This document shows positions 32,564-41,417 of a stretch of 64,000 nucleotides of DNA, in pieces; position 1 is the stretch's first letter; each line of letters begins with the position of its first letter. The stretch is taken from NCBI RefSeq assembly GCF_001650875.1, contig NZ_LXYI01000045.1:124001-188000 (forward strand), in the 5' to 3' direction. The notes beneath the pieces were generated by a model. The model was not told where the DNA came from. It saw only the letters and a program-made list of their open reading frames with translations, and did not search any database. Origin of the DNA: Sulfitobacter sp. EhC04 (lineage in GTDB: Bacteria; Pseudomonadota; Alphaproteobacteria; Rhodobacterales; Rhodobacteraceae). Both the position numbers and the translations under genes were made by a program.

Positions 32564-33868
32564 CTATCTCTCCGGTATCAACCCGCGCGGGGAAAACCGC
32601 AGCACCAGCAGCAGCACCAGCCCCATGGTCAGCAACCGCATATGCGATGCGCTTTCCAGCAAATGCGCCCGCAGGGGGGAATTCAGATCCATGCCCGATG
32701 TGATCAGGTTCATCAGCCAGAACCCCATCGGTTCAACCTGCACCCACAGGAACCAGATCAGGAACCCGCCCAGCACGGCCCCAAAGTTGTTGCCTGATCC
32801 CCCGACAATCACCATCACCCAGATCAGGAAAGTAAAGCGCAGCGGCTGATAGGTGCCCGGTGTCAGCTGGCTGTCCATCGTGGTCATCATCGCGCCCGCA
32901 ATGCCGCAGATCGCAGAGCCCAGGATGAACACCTGCAAATGGCGCGCGGTCACATCCTTGCCCATCGCCTCTGCCGCGACTTCATTGTCGCGGATCGCGC
33001 GCAGCATCCGGCCCCAGGGGGAATGCAGCGCGCGTTGCGACATCCACATCAGCAAGATCAGCACAATGGCGAACAGCCCGATATACAGCACCTTCACCCA
33101 CAGCGTCGAAGCCTCCACGGCGTTAAAGCCAAAGCCCGCCGCGCGTTCGACAAAGGCCGGGGTGTTCTGCAGGTCGATTTCGTAGGGAACCGGGCGCGGC
33201 ACGCCGATCACGTTCTTGACCCCCCGCGTCAGCCAGTCCTCGTTCTTGAGCACGGCGATGATGATTTCCGCGATGCCCAGCGTGGCAATGGCCAGATAAT
33301 CCGACCGCAGCCCCAGCGCCGTCTTGCCGATGATCCAGGCGGCCATGGCGGCAAACAGCCCGCCAACCGGCCAGGCCAGCAGCACCGGCAGGCCAAGTCC
33401 GCCCAGATAGCCGGTTTCAGCGGGGTTGATCGCCTCGATCCGCTCCACAGACGGGTCCAGCAGCCCCCGGAACAGGAAGAAACCCGCCACGAGAATGGCA
33501 ATCACCACCAGGTTGCGGCGCCAGCCCGGCGCCATCCGGCGCATCACCAGGATCGTGGCAAAGATCGTCAGCGCGCCCAGCACCAGCGCGCCGACCACCC
33601 CAAAGCCACCGGCGGCAAAGGCCCCCTCGGTCGGGGGCATGCCAACCAGCACCGCCGCCAGCCCGCCCAGGGCCACAAACCCCATGATCCCGACATTGAA
33701 CAGCCCCGCGAACCCCCATTGCAGGTTCACCCCCAGCGCCATGATTGATGAAATCAGCCCCATGGCGATGATCAGCAGGGCCGAGTTCCAGCTTTGCGCA
33801 AGGCCCACGTAAATGATCAGCAGGGCGATGATCCCGAAAAGAACGGTGTTTTTCAGTGTCGCATTCAT
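32564..33868 (-). CDS. livM: HAAT-type ABC transporter permease, LivM family (second system)
   Basis: A 434-residue inner-membrane permease with about ten hydrophobic segments. It is longer than the LivM-type protein at 12307 because of extra segments in the N-terminal 150 residues. Family marks are LGVNLQWGFAGLFNVGIMGF (residues about 45-64) and the coupling loop AIRDNEVAAEAMGKDVTARH. MTTMDSQLTPGTYQPLRFTF near residue 340 resembles LivM proteins that carry branched-chain amino acids. Last gene of its operon; it overlaps the LivH-type gene by ATGA and ends against the palindrome array. Confidence 0.92.
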   Translation of the reverse strand: MNATLKNTVLFGIIALLIIYVGLAQSWNSALLIIAMGLISSIMALGVNLQWGFAGLFNVGIMGFVALGGLAAVLVGMPPTEGAFAAGGFGVVGALVLGALTIFATILVMRRMAPGWRRNLVVIAILVAGFFLFRGLLDPSVERIEAINPAETGYLGGLGLPVLLAWPVGGLFAAMAAWIIGKTALGLRSDYLAIATLGIAEIIIAVLKNEDWLTRGVKNVIGVPRPVPYEIDLQNTPAFVERAAGFGFNAVEASTLWVKVLYIGLFAIVLILLMWMSQRALHSPWGRMLRAIRDNEVAAEAMGKDVTARHLQVFILGSAICGIAGAMMTTMDSQLTPGTYQPLRFTFLIWVMVIVGGSGNNFGAVLGGFLIWFLWVQVEPMGFWLMNLITSGMDLNSPLRAHLLESASHMRLLTMGLVLLLVLRFSPRGLIPER

Positions 33869-34875
33869 ACCGACTGCCCCTTGAAAAGTCCGGTGGGTTT
33901 GAACAGCAGCACGATCAGCAGGATCACGAAGCTGACAGCGAATTTATAATCCGTGCTGAGCAGTTGAACGAGGCCCGAAGGCTCCAGGCTCTCGGGCATC
34001 ATGTAGACCAGGATTTTTTTCCAGGCATAGGTGATCGTCACCTCGGAAAAGGCGATCACGAAACCGCCCGCAATGGCCCCCAGCGGATTGCCAAGCCCGC
34101 CCACAATGGCGCTGGCAAAGATCGGCAGCAGAAGCTGGAAGTAGGTGAAGGGTTTGAACGATTTGTCCAATCCGTAAAGAACACCTGCGATTGTCGCCAG
34201 ACCTGCAACAATCATCCAGGTGATCATCACCACCCGCTCCGGGTTGATGCCCGACAGCAGCGCCAGATCCTCATTGTCGGAATAGGCGCGCATCGACTTG
34301 CCCGCGCGGGTGCGGTTCAGGAACCAGAACAAGACGGCAACCACGATGATCGCGGTGATGATGGTGATGCCCTGGGTGGTCTTGAACGACAGTCCTTCCT
34401 CAAGCCCGGTGGCGGTCTTGAATTCGCGCGCCGAGATGATGAACCGCTCTCCATCCAGGAAATTCTGGTCATCCGCCCCGATGATGAACCGCGTAACGCC
34501 ATTGTAGATAAAGGTGACCCCCAGCGACACGATCACCAGGATCACCGGTTTCGCCTTTTTCTCGCGGTAAAAGCGATAGACCACCCTGTCGGTGCCTAGC
34601 AGCAGAAGGATGGTCAGGCCAATGGCAAAGGGCAGGGCCAGCAGCGCGGTGGGCAGCGGGCCCAGGCTGATGCCCCAACTCTGGAACAGCCACGTCAGCA
34701 AGACTGCCGACATCGCCCCCATGGCCATCGTGTCGCCATGCGCAAAGTTGGAGAACCGCAGGATGCCGTAGACCAGCGTAACCCCCAGCGCGCCAAGCGC
34801 CAACTGGCTGCCATAGGCCACACCGGGGACAAAGACGTAATTCAGGAATGCAATCAGTGCGTTGAGAAGATCCAT
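33865..34875 (-). CDS. livH: HAAT-type ABC transporter permease, LivH family (second system)
   Basis: Partner permease, 336 residues, about eight hydrophobic segments. It begins MDLLNALIAFLNYVFVPGVA; this ATG at 34875 was chosen over open sequence upstream that overlaps the ATPase gene. Family marks are LGVTLVYGILRFSNFAHGDT and the coupling loop AYSDNEDLALLSGINPERVV. It lies 4 bases after the LivF-type stop. Confidence 0.92.
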   Translation of the reverse strand: MDLLNALIAFLNYVFVPGVAYGSQLALGALGVTLVYGILRFSNFAHGDTMAMGAMSAVLLTWLFQSWGISLGPLPTALLALPFAIGLTILLLLGTDRVVYRFYREKKAKPVILVIVSLGVTFIYNGVTRFIIGADDQNFLDGERFIISAREFKTATGLEEGLSFKTTQGITIITAIIVVAVLFWFLNRTRAGKSMRAYSDNEDLALLSGINPERVVMITWMIVAGLATIAGVLYGLDKSFKPFTYFQLLLPIFASAIVGGLGNPLGAIAGGFVIAFSEVTITYAWKKILVYMMPESLEPSGLVQLLSTDYKFAVSFVILLIVLLFKPTGLFKGQSV

Positions 34876-34879
34876 GACC

Positions 34880-35698
34880 TCAGCCCCCCAGGAACGATTT
34901 GCGGACTTCCGGATCGGCCAGAAGTTCCTTGCCGGTGCCGGTATAGGCATTCGCGCCTTGCACCAGAACATAGCCTTTGTCCGCAATCTCAAGGGCTTGG
35001 CGTGCGTTTTGTTCGACCATCAGGATCGGGATGCCGGTGCGAGCAACCTCGATGATGCGGTCAAAAAGTTCATCCATCACGATGGGGCTGACCCCGGCGG
35101 TGGGTTCGTCCAGCATCAACACCTTGGGCTGCGTCATCAGCGCCCGGCCCACCGCAACCTGCTGGCGCTGGCCGCCCGACAGTTCGCCCGCGGGCTGCTT
35201 GCGCTTTTCCTTCAGGATCGGGAACAGGTCATAGACCTGCGCCATCGTATCCCTGAAATCGTCGGTGCGGATAAAGGCCCCCATCTCCAGGTTCTCCTCG
35301 ACCGTCATCGAGGTAAAGATGTTCGAGGTCTGCGGAACAAAACCCATGCCCTTGGCCACCCGGTCCTGCGGCGACAGATCGGTGATGTCCTCGCCGTCCA
35401 GCCGCACATGGCCCTTGCGCATGTCCAGCATGCCAAAGACTGCCTTCATGCCCGTGGATTTGCCCGCACCATTGGGGCCGACGATCACCGCGATTTCGCC
35501 GCGATCCACCGCAATGGTGCAATCGTGCAGGATGTCGGGACCATTGCCGTAGCCCGCCGTCATCCCGTCCCCGATCAGGAAGGGGCCACCGGGGGCGGCG
35601 TGGGATTGCCCCTTGTGCCGCGGGATCAAGCTGCCTTGCCCCTTGGGGTTGGCAATCGACACGTCCTTGTTGCCACGGTCACCGTAAGGATCGCTCAT
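34880..35698 (-). CDS. livF: HAAT-type ABC transporter ATPase, LivF family (second system)
   Basis: A cytosolic ATPase of 272 residues. Walker A is GPNGAGKST, signature ELSGGQRQQVAVGRAL, Walker B VLMLDEPTAGVSP and H-loop ILMVEQNARQAL. The first 45 or so residues (from MSDPYGDRGNKDVS) come before the normal LivF start and are polar, an extension the first LivF-type protein lacks. Upstream lies a small secreted-protein gene instead of LivG, so the usual LivG-LivF pairing is interrupted. Confidence 0.9.
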   Translation of the reverse strand: MSDPYGDRGNKDVSIANPKGQGSLIPRHKGQSHAAPGGPFLIGDGMTAGYGNGPDILHDCTIAVDRGEIAVIVGPNGAGKSTGMKAVFGMLDMRKGHVRLDGEDITDLSPQDRVAKGMGFVPQTSNIFTSMTVEENLEMGAFIRTDDFRDTMAQVYDLFPILKEKRKQPAGELSGGQRQQVAVGRALMTQPKVLMLDEPTAGVSPIVMDELFDRIIEVARTGIPILMVEQNARQALEIADKGYVLVQGANAYTGTGKELLADPEVRKSFLGG

Positions 35699-35705
35699 AC
35701 CAGTC

Positions 35706-36278
35706 TCATTCCTTGCTGGCCGCTTGCGGCGGCGCGTAATCGTCGGCGCAGGACAGGGCATCTGCGCAATTGTCCCGCAGCAGCCCCACGAGGTCGCGCG
35801 ATGCCGTATCGAGTTGTTCGACGGATGTTTCGTTCGGCGCCTGTAGCCATAGCATGATGCGCCCCGCGCCCACCTGCGACAGCATCACGGCCTGCAGATA
35901 GGGCTCCCCCTCCCAGACATCGCGCTGAAGGTGGCGCAGGACGGTGGCATCCGGGAGGGTCAGCTTGTCAGCGATCAGAACCTCGGAAGGGACTTCGGCA
36001 TCGGCGGCAACCCATTCGGCGTAGGTGGTGTAAAGCTCTTCGAGCGTCGCCGCGCTGTCAGTTATTTCATGGCCCGGCCATTCTTGTGTAAAATCAAGCA
36101 CGTAGTTATCCAGCAACAGGGTCGCCCCGTCGCCGTATTGATCCCATGTTGCGGTTTCCCAGGGCGTGCCGCGGTCGCACATCCAGACATCCCGGCTGAG
36201 CTGCGCACAGGCCGCAGCTGTCTGGGGCAGGGCCACCAGCGCCGTGCCCAATGCCCATGCCAGCGCGCGCGGCATCAT
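35706..36278 (-). CDS. Unrecognised secreted protein inside the second HAAT operon
   Basis: A 190-residue protein with a signal peptide (residues 1-23, cleavage near TAAAC). The mature part starts CAQLSRDVWMCDRGTPWETA, has four cysteines (CAQL, WMCD, DNCAD and LSCADD) that could form two disulfides, and many Trp and acidic residues. I recognise no domain. Its start overlaps the LivG-type stop and it ends 7 bases before the LivF-type start, so it is co-expressed with the importer. A periplasmic accessory or unrelated passenger are both possible. Confidence 0.75.
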   Translation of the reverse strand: MMPRALAWALGTALVALPQTAAACAQLSRDVWMCDRGTPWETATWDQYGDGATLLLDNYVLDFTQEWPGHEITDSAATLEELYTTYAEWVAADAEVPSEVLIADKLTLPDATVLRHLQRDVWEGEPYLQAVMLSQVGAGRIMLWLQAPNETSVEQLDTASRDLVGLLRDNCADALSCADDYAPPQAASKE

Positions 36279-37057
36279 GCCCCCACCTTGTCCTTGTTCT
36301 TCAATCCGGTCCCCAGATAGGCCTCGATCACCTGTTCATTGGCCTTGATCTCGTCCAGCGTGCCCTGCGCCAGCACATGGCCCTCTGCCATGCAGATCAC
36401 CGGATCGCAGAGGCGACCGATGAAATCCATGTCATGTTCGATGACTACGAAGGTGTAGTTGCGTTCCTTGTTCAGGCGCAAGATCGCGTCGCCGATGGTG
36501 TTCAGCAGGGTCCGGTTCACCCCGGCCCCCACTTCGTCCAGAAACACGATCTTGGCATCCACCATCATGGTGCGGCCCAGTTCCAGCAGCTTTTTTTGCC
36601 CACCCGAGATCTGGCCCGCCTTCTGTTCGGCCAGATGTTCGATGGTCAGGAATTCAAGCACCTCATCCGCCTTGGCCTTGAGCGCGCGTTCCTCGTTCGC
36701 GATGCGTTTGGTCCCGAACCAGGTGTTCCACAGGGTTTCACCGCTTTGGCCACCGGGCACCATCATCAGGTTTTCGCGGCAGGTCATGGAATGAAATTCA
36801 TGGGCAATCTGGAAGGTGCGCAGCAATCCCTTGTGGAACAGCGTATGCGGCGGCAGACCTGTGATGTCTTCACCATCCATGTGAACCCTGCCGGAGGTCG
36901 GTTTAAGAACGCCTGCGATCACATTGAAAAGAGTTGTTTTTCCGGCCCCGTTCGGGCCGATCAGCCCGGTGATGGAACCTGCGTCGATGGTCAGGCTTGC
37001 CCCGTCCACAGCGTGAAACCCACCAAAGTGCTTATGTATGTCGTCAACGACGATCAT
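36275..37057 (-). CDS. livG: HAAT-type ABC transporter ATPase, LivG family (second system)
   Basis: A cytosolic ATPase of 260 residues. Walker A is GPNGAGKTT, then the LivG block GLLRTFQIAHEFHSMTCREN, signature QISGGQKKLLELGRTM, Walker B IVFLDEVGAGVN and H-loop FVVIEHDMDFIGRLCD. ATG at 37057 follows GGGGATGG; a GTG 11 codons upstream is possible. Walker B has EV instead of the EP found in most ABC proteins, as in other LivG sequences of this type. Confidence 0.92.
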   Translation of the reverse strand: MIVVDDIHKHFGGFHAVDGASLTIDAGSITGLIGPNGAGKTTLFNVIAGVLKPTSGRVHMDGEDITGLPPHTLFHKGLLRTFQIAHEFHSMTCRENLMMVPGGQSGETLWNTWFGTKRIANEERALKAKADEVLEFLTIEHLAEQKAGQISGGQKKLLELGRTMMVDAKIVFLDEVGAGVNRTLLNTIGDAILRLNKERNYTFVVIEHDMDFIGRLCDPVICMAEGHVLAQGTLDEIKANEQVIEAYLGTGLKNKDKVGA

Positions 37058-37125
37058 AAATCCATCCCCATGTCGGCCCGTTTCGGGCACTTATCCGGCC
37101 CTGTTTCGGGCGCTTGTATCTTGGA

Positions 37126-37153
37126 TACAGCCCGGCAGATGCGCCGGGCTGTA
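37126..37153 (-). terminator. Intra-operon hairpin after livK
   Basis: TACAGCCCGGC-AGATGC-GCCGGGCTGTA, a perfect 11-bp stem, lies between the binding-protein stop and the LivG-type start, without a long T run. It matches the hairpin at the same place in the first HAAT operon and probably favours extra binding-protein message. Confidence 0.7.
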
Positions 37154-37181
37154 CCTGTTTCCCAGGCAAGGCTGTTGCGCC

Positions 37182-38375
37182 TTACTTGTAGCCGATGGTC
37201 TCGTTCACGCCGTCTTTGACTTCGATCATGCGGTATGTACCGGCGGATTCACCGGGTCCGATCAGTTCGACCGCAGAGGCACCGACATAGTCGATATCTT
37301 CGCCGTTCTTGATCAGTTCCAGCGCCTTGCCCAGTTCACCGGGGAAGATTTCGGTGCCGGGGGCGTTGGCGACCTCAAGGATTTTTTCCTTGTAGTCTGC
37401 CGGGTCCGTCGAATTGGCGGCCTGCATGGCCAGCAGGAACAGCGCCGCCGCATCATAGGATTCTGGGGTGTAGGGCGAGGTGCCGTCAAAACCGGCGTCT
37501 GCCGCCATCTTGGTGAAAGCCTCGATCCCGTTGCCCTGCGAACCGGCGATCTGGCCGTAAGAGCCGTCCAGATCCGGGCCGATGGTCTTGGGCAGGTTCT
37601 CCCCGATCATGCCGCCGGGCAGACCGAAGGTGTCCCATGCGCCCGCGTCCAGTGCGGATTTGATGATGCCTGCGCCACCCTGGTCAAGGTAACCCGCAAC
37701 AACCAGCAGGTCGCCACCGGCAGAGGCCAGCGCGCCGACTTCAGCGGAGTAATCCGCTTTGCCGTCCTCATGGGCGGCCACGATGGTTACTTCGCCACCA
37801 AGCGCCTTGAACGAAGACTCGATCGCATCCGCCAGACCCTTGCCATAGTCGTTGTTGGTATAGGTCAGGGCGATGGATTTGACGCCACGCTCCTGCAGGA
37901 TTTCCGCCATCACTTCGCCTTCGCGGGCGTCGGACGGGGAGGTGCGGAAGAACAATCCGTTGTCTTCCATGGTGGTCAGGCCGGGCGATGTCGCGGAGGG
38001 CGAGATCATGACCATGCCATTTGGGATCGCAACGTTCTGCAGCACCGCGCCGGTCACACCGGAGCAATCCGCGCCGATCAGCCCGTTGATCCCTTCGGCG
38101 ATCAGACGTTCGCCGCCGGACACGGCCAGGCCATTGTCGATACAGCCTGAATCCGCGCGCGTGCTGGTTACAGTCGCGCCATCCAGCAGCATGCCGCTGT
38201 CGGTCACTTCCTTCATCGCCAGTTCGGCACCGGCGGCCATCGGACCGGTCAGCGATTCAATCGGGCCGGTAAAGCCGAATTCAATGCCGAGTTTCACTTC
38301 TTTCGCATGTGCGTCGGCAAAGGCCGATGTTGCCACGAGTGCCGCAGCCGTTGAGGCCAAGAGCATCTTTTTCAT
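37182..38375 (-). CDS. livK: Periplasmic branched-chain amino acid-type binding protein (second system)
   Basis: A secreted receptor of 397 residues. The signal peptide MKKMLLASTAAALVATSAFA is followed by KEVKLGIEFGFTGPIESLTG, the type I periplasmic-binding start with the TGP-x-x-x-x-TG-x-x-A pattern seen in amino acid receptors. SPSATSPGL at about residue 145 is the usual ligand-loop. The ATG at 38375 has GGGAGA upstream; the longer open frame has no signal peptide. First gene of an operon livK-livG-(unknown)-livF-livH-livM. Confidence 0.9.
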   Translation of the reverse strand: MKKMLLASTAAALVATSAFADAHAKEVKLGIEFGFTGPIESLTGPMAAGAELAMKEVTDSGMLLDGATVTSTRADSGCIDNGLAVSGGERLIAEGINGLIGADCSGVTGAVLQNVAIPNGMVMISPSATSPGLTTMEDNGLFFRTSPSDAREGEVMAEILQERGVKSIALTYTNNDYGKGLADAIESSFKALGGEVTIVAAHEDGKADYSAEVGALASAGGDLLVVAGYLDQGGAGIIKSALDAGAWDTFGLPGGMIGENLPKTIGPDLDGSYGQIAGSQGNGIEAFTKMAADAGFDGTSPYTPESYDAAALFLLAMQAANSTDPADYKEKILEVANAPGTEIFPGELGKALELIKNGEDIDYVGASAVELIGPGESAGTYRMIEVKDGVNETIGYK

Positions 38376-38556
38376 GAGGTTTCTCCCTATTGGAACATGA
38401 TGTTCGCGAGAAACGTAGGCAAAGGCTTGCGAAAAGAAAAGGAGTTTTTCCTCAGTGTAATAACGCGAAACAAGCGGAATTGATCGGGCCGTGGTGGAAT
38501 TTCCTGTCACGAAAGTTACATTTTCTGAAAATGAGTGTCTGAACAGGAGTTTTGCC
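38376..38556. promoter_or_regulatory. Divergent promoter region livK / sugar dehydrogenase
   Basis: These 181 bases must hold the promoters of both genes. They are rich in A and T next to the livK side. No operator repeat is recognisable. Confidence 0.4.
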
Positions 38557-39657
38557 ATGCCGATTCCGAAAAACTTTACCAATTTCCTGCATCTGGCGAT
38601 TTTCGGGGCGCTCTTGCCTATGTCTGCCGCAGCGCAGGAAAATTGGTCGTTTCAACCCGTGGTAACTGATCTGGACACCCCCTGGGCAGTGGCGCCGATG
38701 CCGGATGGCGGCATCCTGATCACCGAAAAGGACGGCAGACTGCTGTTGCAACGCGACGGCACCCGCAGCGAGGTTGCAGGTGTGCCGGAGGTTGAAACCG
38801 GCGGGCAGGGCGGGCTGCTGGACATCACGCTTGCCCGCGATTTCAATCAATCGCGGATGCTGTTTCTGACCTATGCCAAAAAGCAGGGCAGCGGCAGCGG
38901 CACGGCGCTGGCTTCTGCCCGGCTTTCGGATGACGGGCAAAGGCTGGAAGGCGTGACCGAGCTTTTTGCCATGAAACCGGGCAGCCGGGGCGGCCGTCAC
39001 TTTGGCAGCCGCGTCGTCGAGGCCACGGATGGCAAGTTGTTCATGACCATCGGTGAGCGGGGTGACCGCCCGGCGGCACAGGATCTGAGCCGTCACAACG
39101 GCTCTGTCATTCGCATCAACCGCGATGGCAGCGTGCCTGATGACAATCCCTTTGTGGGGCAGGCGGGGGCCTTGCCTGAAATCTGGTCTTACGGTCACCG
39201 CAACCCGCAGGGGGCCGGGCTCGACCTTGAAGGGACCCTTTGGGTGTCCGAACACGGCGCGCAGGGCGGCGACGAGGTCAACGAAGTGCGCAAAGGGGCC
39301 AATTATGGCTGGCCGGTCATTTCCTATGGGCGGCATTATTCCGGGGCCAAGATCGGTGAAGGCACCGCAAAGCCCGGCATGGAACAGCCCGCGCATTACT
39401 GGGACCCGTCAATCGCGCCGTCTGGCCTCATGGTCTATTCCGGCGCGCTGGACGCGGATCTGCGCGGCGACATCTTTGTCGGAGCGCTCAAGTTCGACTA
39501 TATATCCCGGCTCAGCGGCGATCCGCTGCAAGAGGTGGCGCAGATCAAGGGGCCACAGACTTCGCGGGTGCGCGACATCGTGGAGGGGCCCGACGGCGCG
39601 ATCTGGTTTATTTCTGTGGGCGAGGGTACGGTTTACCGGATGACACCCACAAAGTGA
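38557..39657 (+). CDS. PQQ-dependent aldose sugar dehydrogenase (YliI/Asd-like)
   Basis: Periplasmic quinoprotein oxidising aldoses. The 366-residue precursor has a signal peptide (to about residue 27, SAAAQ). The six-bladed propeller begins LDTPWAVAPMPDGGILITEK; a glucose/sorbosone dehydrogenase signature is seen in RHFGSRVVE, YGHRNPQGAGLDLEGTLWVS and EHGAQGGDEVNEVRKGANYG. Length matches E. coli YliI (371 residues). The ATG at 38557 follows AGGAG. No PQQ synthesis genes are in the window. Confidence 0.9.
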   Translation: MPIPKNFTNFLHLAIFGALLPMSAAAQENWSFQPVVTDLDTPWAVAPMPDGGILITEKDGRLLLQRDGTRSEVAGVPEVETGGQGGLLDITLARDFNQSRMLFLTYAKKQGSGSGTALASARLSDDGQRLEGVTELFAMKPGSRGGRHFGSRVVEATDGKLFMTIGERGDRPAAQDLSRHNGSVIRINRDGSVPDDNPFVGQAGALPEIWSYGHRNPQGAGLDLEGTLWVSEHGAQGGDEVNEVRKGANYGWPVISYGRHYSGAKIGEGTAKPGMEQPAHYWDPSIAPSGLMVYSGALDADLRGDIFVGALKFDYISRLSGDPLQEVAQIKGPQTSRVRDIVEGPDGAIWFISVGEGTVYRMTPTK

Positions 39658-39665
39658 GAGCCACG

Positions 39666-40085
39666 ATGCGTCTATTTGCCATTTTGCTGAGCCTGATTGC
39701 CTGCCTGTCCACTGCCGCCCAGGCACAGGAAAGCGACAGTCTTTTCCCCGACTACGAGGCCTATGCGGATTTTGTCGACCGCCATGTGATGCGTCGCGAT
39801 TTCATTCCGCTGATCCAGCGGCTGGGCGGGCGTGATGAGTTCACGCCTGAGGAGCTGGCGGCGAACCAGCGCCAGATGGAAGGTGCCTGGCCGCGCGATT
39901 TCCGCAACGTTTCGGTGTTCAAGGAACTCGACCTGGGCGGCGGCGTCCGGCAGGAGGGCCGGATTTACTGGACCGGCACCAGCTATGCGTTCTTCTATGC
40001 CATGCTGCATCAGCGCGAGGATGATCTGGCGGTCATCACCTTTTTGCTGAATTCCAGCAGCAAGCCGATCATGGATCGGTTCTGA
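39666..40085 (+). CDS. Small secreted protein of unknown function
   Basis: A 139-residue protein with a signal peptide (residues 1-20, AQAQE). The mature part is acidic and aromatic (SLFPDYEAYADFVDRHVMRR). No cysteine pair, repeat or domain was recognised. It follows the sugar dehydrogenase after 8 bases and is probably in the same operon; a GTG four codons upstream is a less likely start. Confidence 0.7.
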   Translation: MRLFAILLSLIACLSTAAQAQESDSLFPDYEAYADFVDRHVMRRDFIPLIQRLGGRDEFTPEELAANQRQMEGAWPRDFRNVSVFKELDLGGGVRQEGRIYWTGTSYAFFYAMLHQREDDLAVITFLLNSSSKPIMDRF

Positions 40086-40121
40086 TTGAGCGGGGCCCGG
40101 GGGCCTCTGTCACGTTGAGCG

Positions 40122-40154
40122 CCACCCGCAGCGCATTTGGCGCGCTGCGGGTGG
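40122..40154. terminator. Hairpin between convergent genes
   Basis: CCACCCGCAGCGC and GCGCTGCGGGTGG pair around a short loop, between the small secreted-protein gene and the convergent regulator gene. There is no clear T run. Confidence 0.55.
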
Positions 40155-40209
40155 GTACTTCAGGTATAAGGAAGCGAAAGGAGGGCGTTCTTTTGCGGGC
40201 CTTGCCGGG

Positions 40210-41214
40210 TCAGATCGACAGGCGCGCGGCGTGGCTGCCGCGTTCGCGGTAGGGGGTCGTGTCGTAATGCGCCCGGTAGCATTTCGAGAAATGCGACGGT
40301 GAGGCAAAGCCACAGGCCAGCGCCACGTTGATCACGCTCATGTCGGTCTGCATCAGCAGGTTGCGCGCCTTTTGCAGGCGCAACTCCATGTAATAGCGCT
40401 TCGGGCTGCGGTTCAGGTAGCGCCGGAACAGCCGCTCAAGCTGCCTTGTGGACATGCCGACATCGCGGGCCAGCACGGACGGGCTGATCGGCTCTTCGAT
40501 GTTGCTCTCCATCATCTGGATGACCTGGCTGAGCTTTGGATGGCGCACCCCGATGCGGGTCGGCACGCTGAGCCGCTGGGTGTCCTGGTCGGTGCGGATC
40601 GAGGAATAGATCAGCTGGTCGGCCACCGCATTGGCCAGGTCTTCGCCCTGGTCGTCCGCGATCAGCTTCAGCATCAGGTCAATGGAAGAGGTCCCGCCCG
40701 CGGTCGTCAGCCGGTTGCCGTCGACCACAAAGACCGATTTGGTCAATTGCACCTCTTCGAACTCTTCGGCAAAGCTGTCCTGGTTTTCCCAATGTATTGT
40801 CGCGCGTTTGCCATCCAGCAGGCCAGCCTTGGCCAGGGTAAAGGCCCCGGTACAGAGCCCGCCCACGGTCAGCCCCTTGCGGGCCTCGCGACGCAGCCAG
40901 CTGAGCACCTTCTTGGTGGTCGCATCCTGTACGTCCATCCCGCTGCACACCAGGATGGTGTCGTCGCGGGCCATTTCATCGAGATCGGCATCAAGCTGGA
41001 ACACGGTCCCCGCAGAGCAACTGGCGCTTTCGCCGCCCTCACCAATCGTGATCCAGGAGTACAACTGCCGCTCGCCCATGCGGTTGGCGATGCGCAGACA
41101 TTCGATAGCCGTGGAGAAACACAGCAGGCTGAACTGGTCCAGCAGCACAAATACAAAACGCCGTGGCTTTTCGGTGTCTGGCGGTATGCGGGTGGCCGGG
41201 CGCTGTTGAGACAT
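40210..41214 (-). CDS. GlxA family (DJ-1/PfpI + AraC) transcription regulator
   Basis: A 334-residue regulator. The N-terminal DJ-1/PfpI-like domain starts RFVFVLLDQFSLLCFSTAIE and has the elbow GLCTGAFTLAKAGLLDGKRA, with the cysteine in place. The C-terminal AraC domain (from about residue 228) has two helix-turn-helix units: VLARDVGMSTRQLERLFRRY and MSVINVALACGFASPSHFSK. Relatives (GbdR, CdhR) control choline, carnitine and arginine catabolism. Its target here is unclear; the divergent gene is DAHP synthase. Confidence 0.88.
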   Translation of the reverse strand: MSQQRPATRIPPDTEKPRRFVFVLLDQFSLLCFSTAIECLRIANRMGERQLYSWITIGEGGESASCSAGTVFQLDADLDEMARDDTILVCSGMDVQDATTKKVLSWLRREARKGLTVGGLCTGAFTLAKAGLLDGKRATIHWENQDSFAEEFEEVQLTKSVFVVDGNRLTTAGGTSSIDLMLKLIADDQGEDLANAVADQLIYSSIRTDQDTQRLSVPTRIGVRHPKLSQVIQMMESNIEEPISPSVLARDVGMSTRQLERLFRRYLNRSPKRYYMELRLQKARNLLMQTDMSVINVALACGFASPSHFSKCYRAHYDTTPYRERGSHAARLSI

Positions 41215-41417
41215 CGCAGGCGTCCTTTTCCTTGTTGGTAGGCGCGGCTCTTGTGACGTGACGTTACATTAGCGACACAATCTGCCGCAACCTTAGGTCA
41301 CGGGATTCGATCTTGGTCAAGAGGTCGAAATTGGGTTCTGGCCACCGCGCACGTCCTTTTGTATAGAAAAGGTCTTTGATAGCGCTGACAAACAGCGCGC
41401 GGGACCGGAGAGATGAC

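Noticed and set aside
32337-32849. Repeat-peptide frame (FSKSPIRSFQKL units) through the palindrome array
   Set aside because: All three frames are open because the 104-bp unit lacks stops, and it runs on antisense to livM; no start signal.
33881-33893. TTGAAAAGTCCGG in the livH end as a further copy of the palindrome array
   Set aside because: Only one arm is present and it encodes the normal LivH C-terminus; probably coincidence or the arm's distant source.
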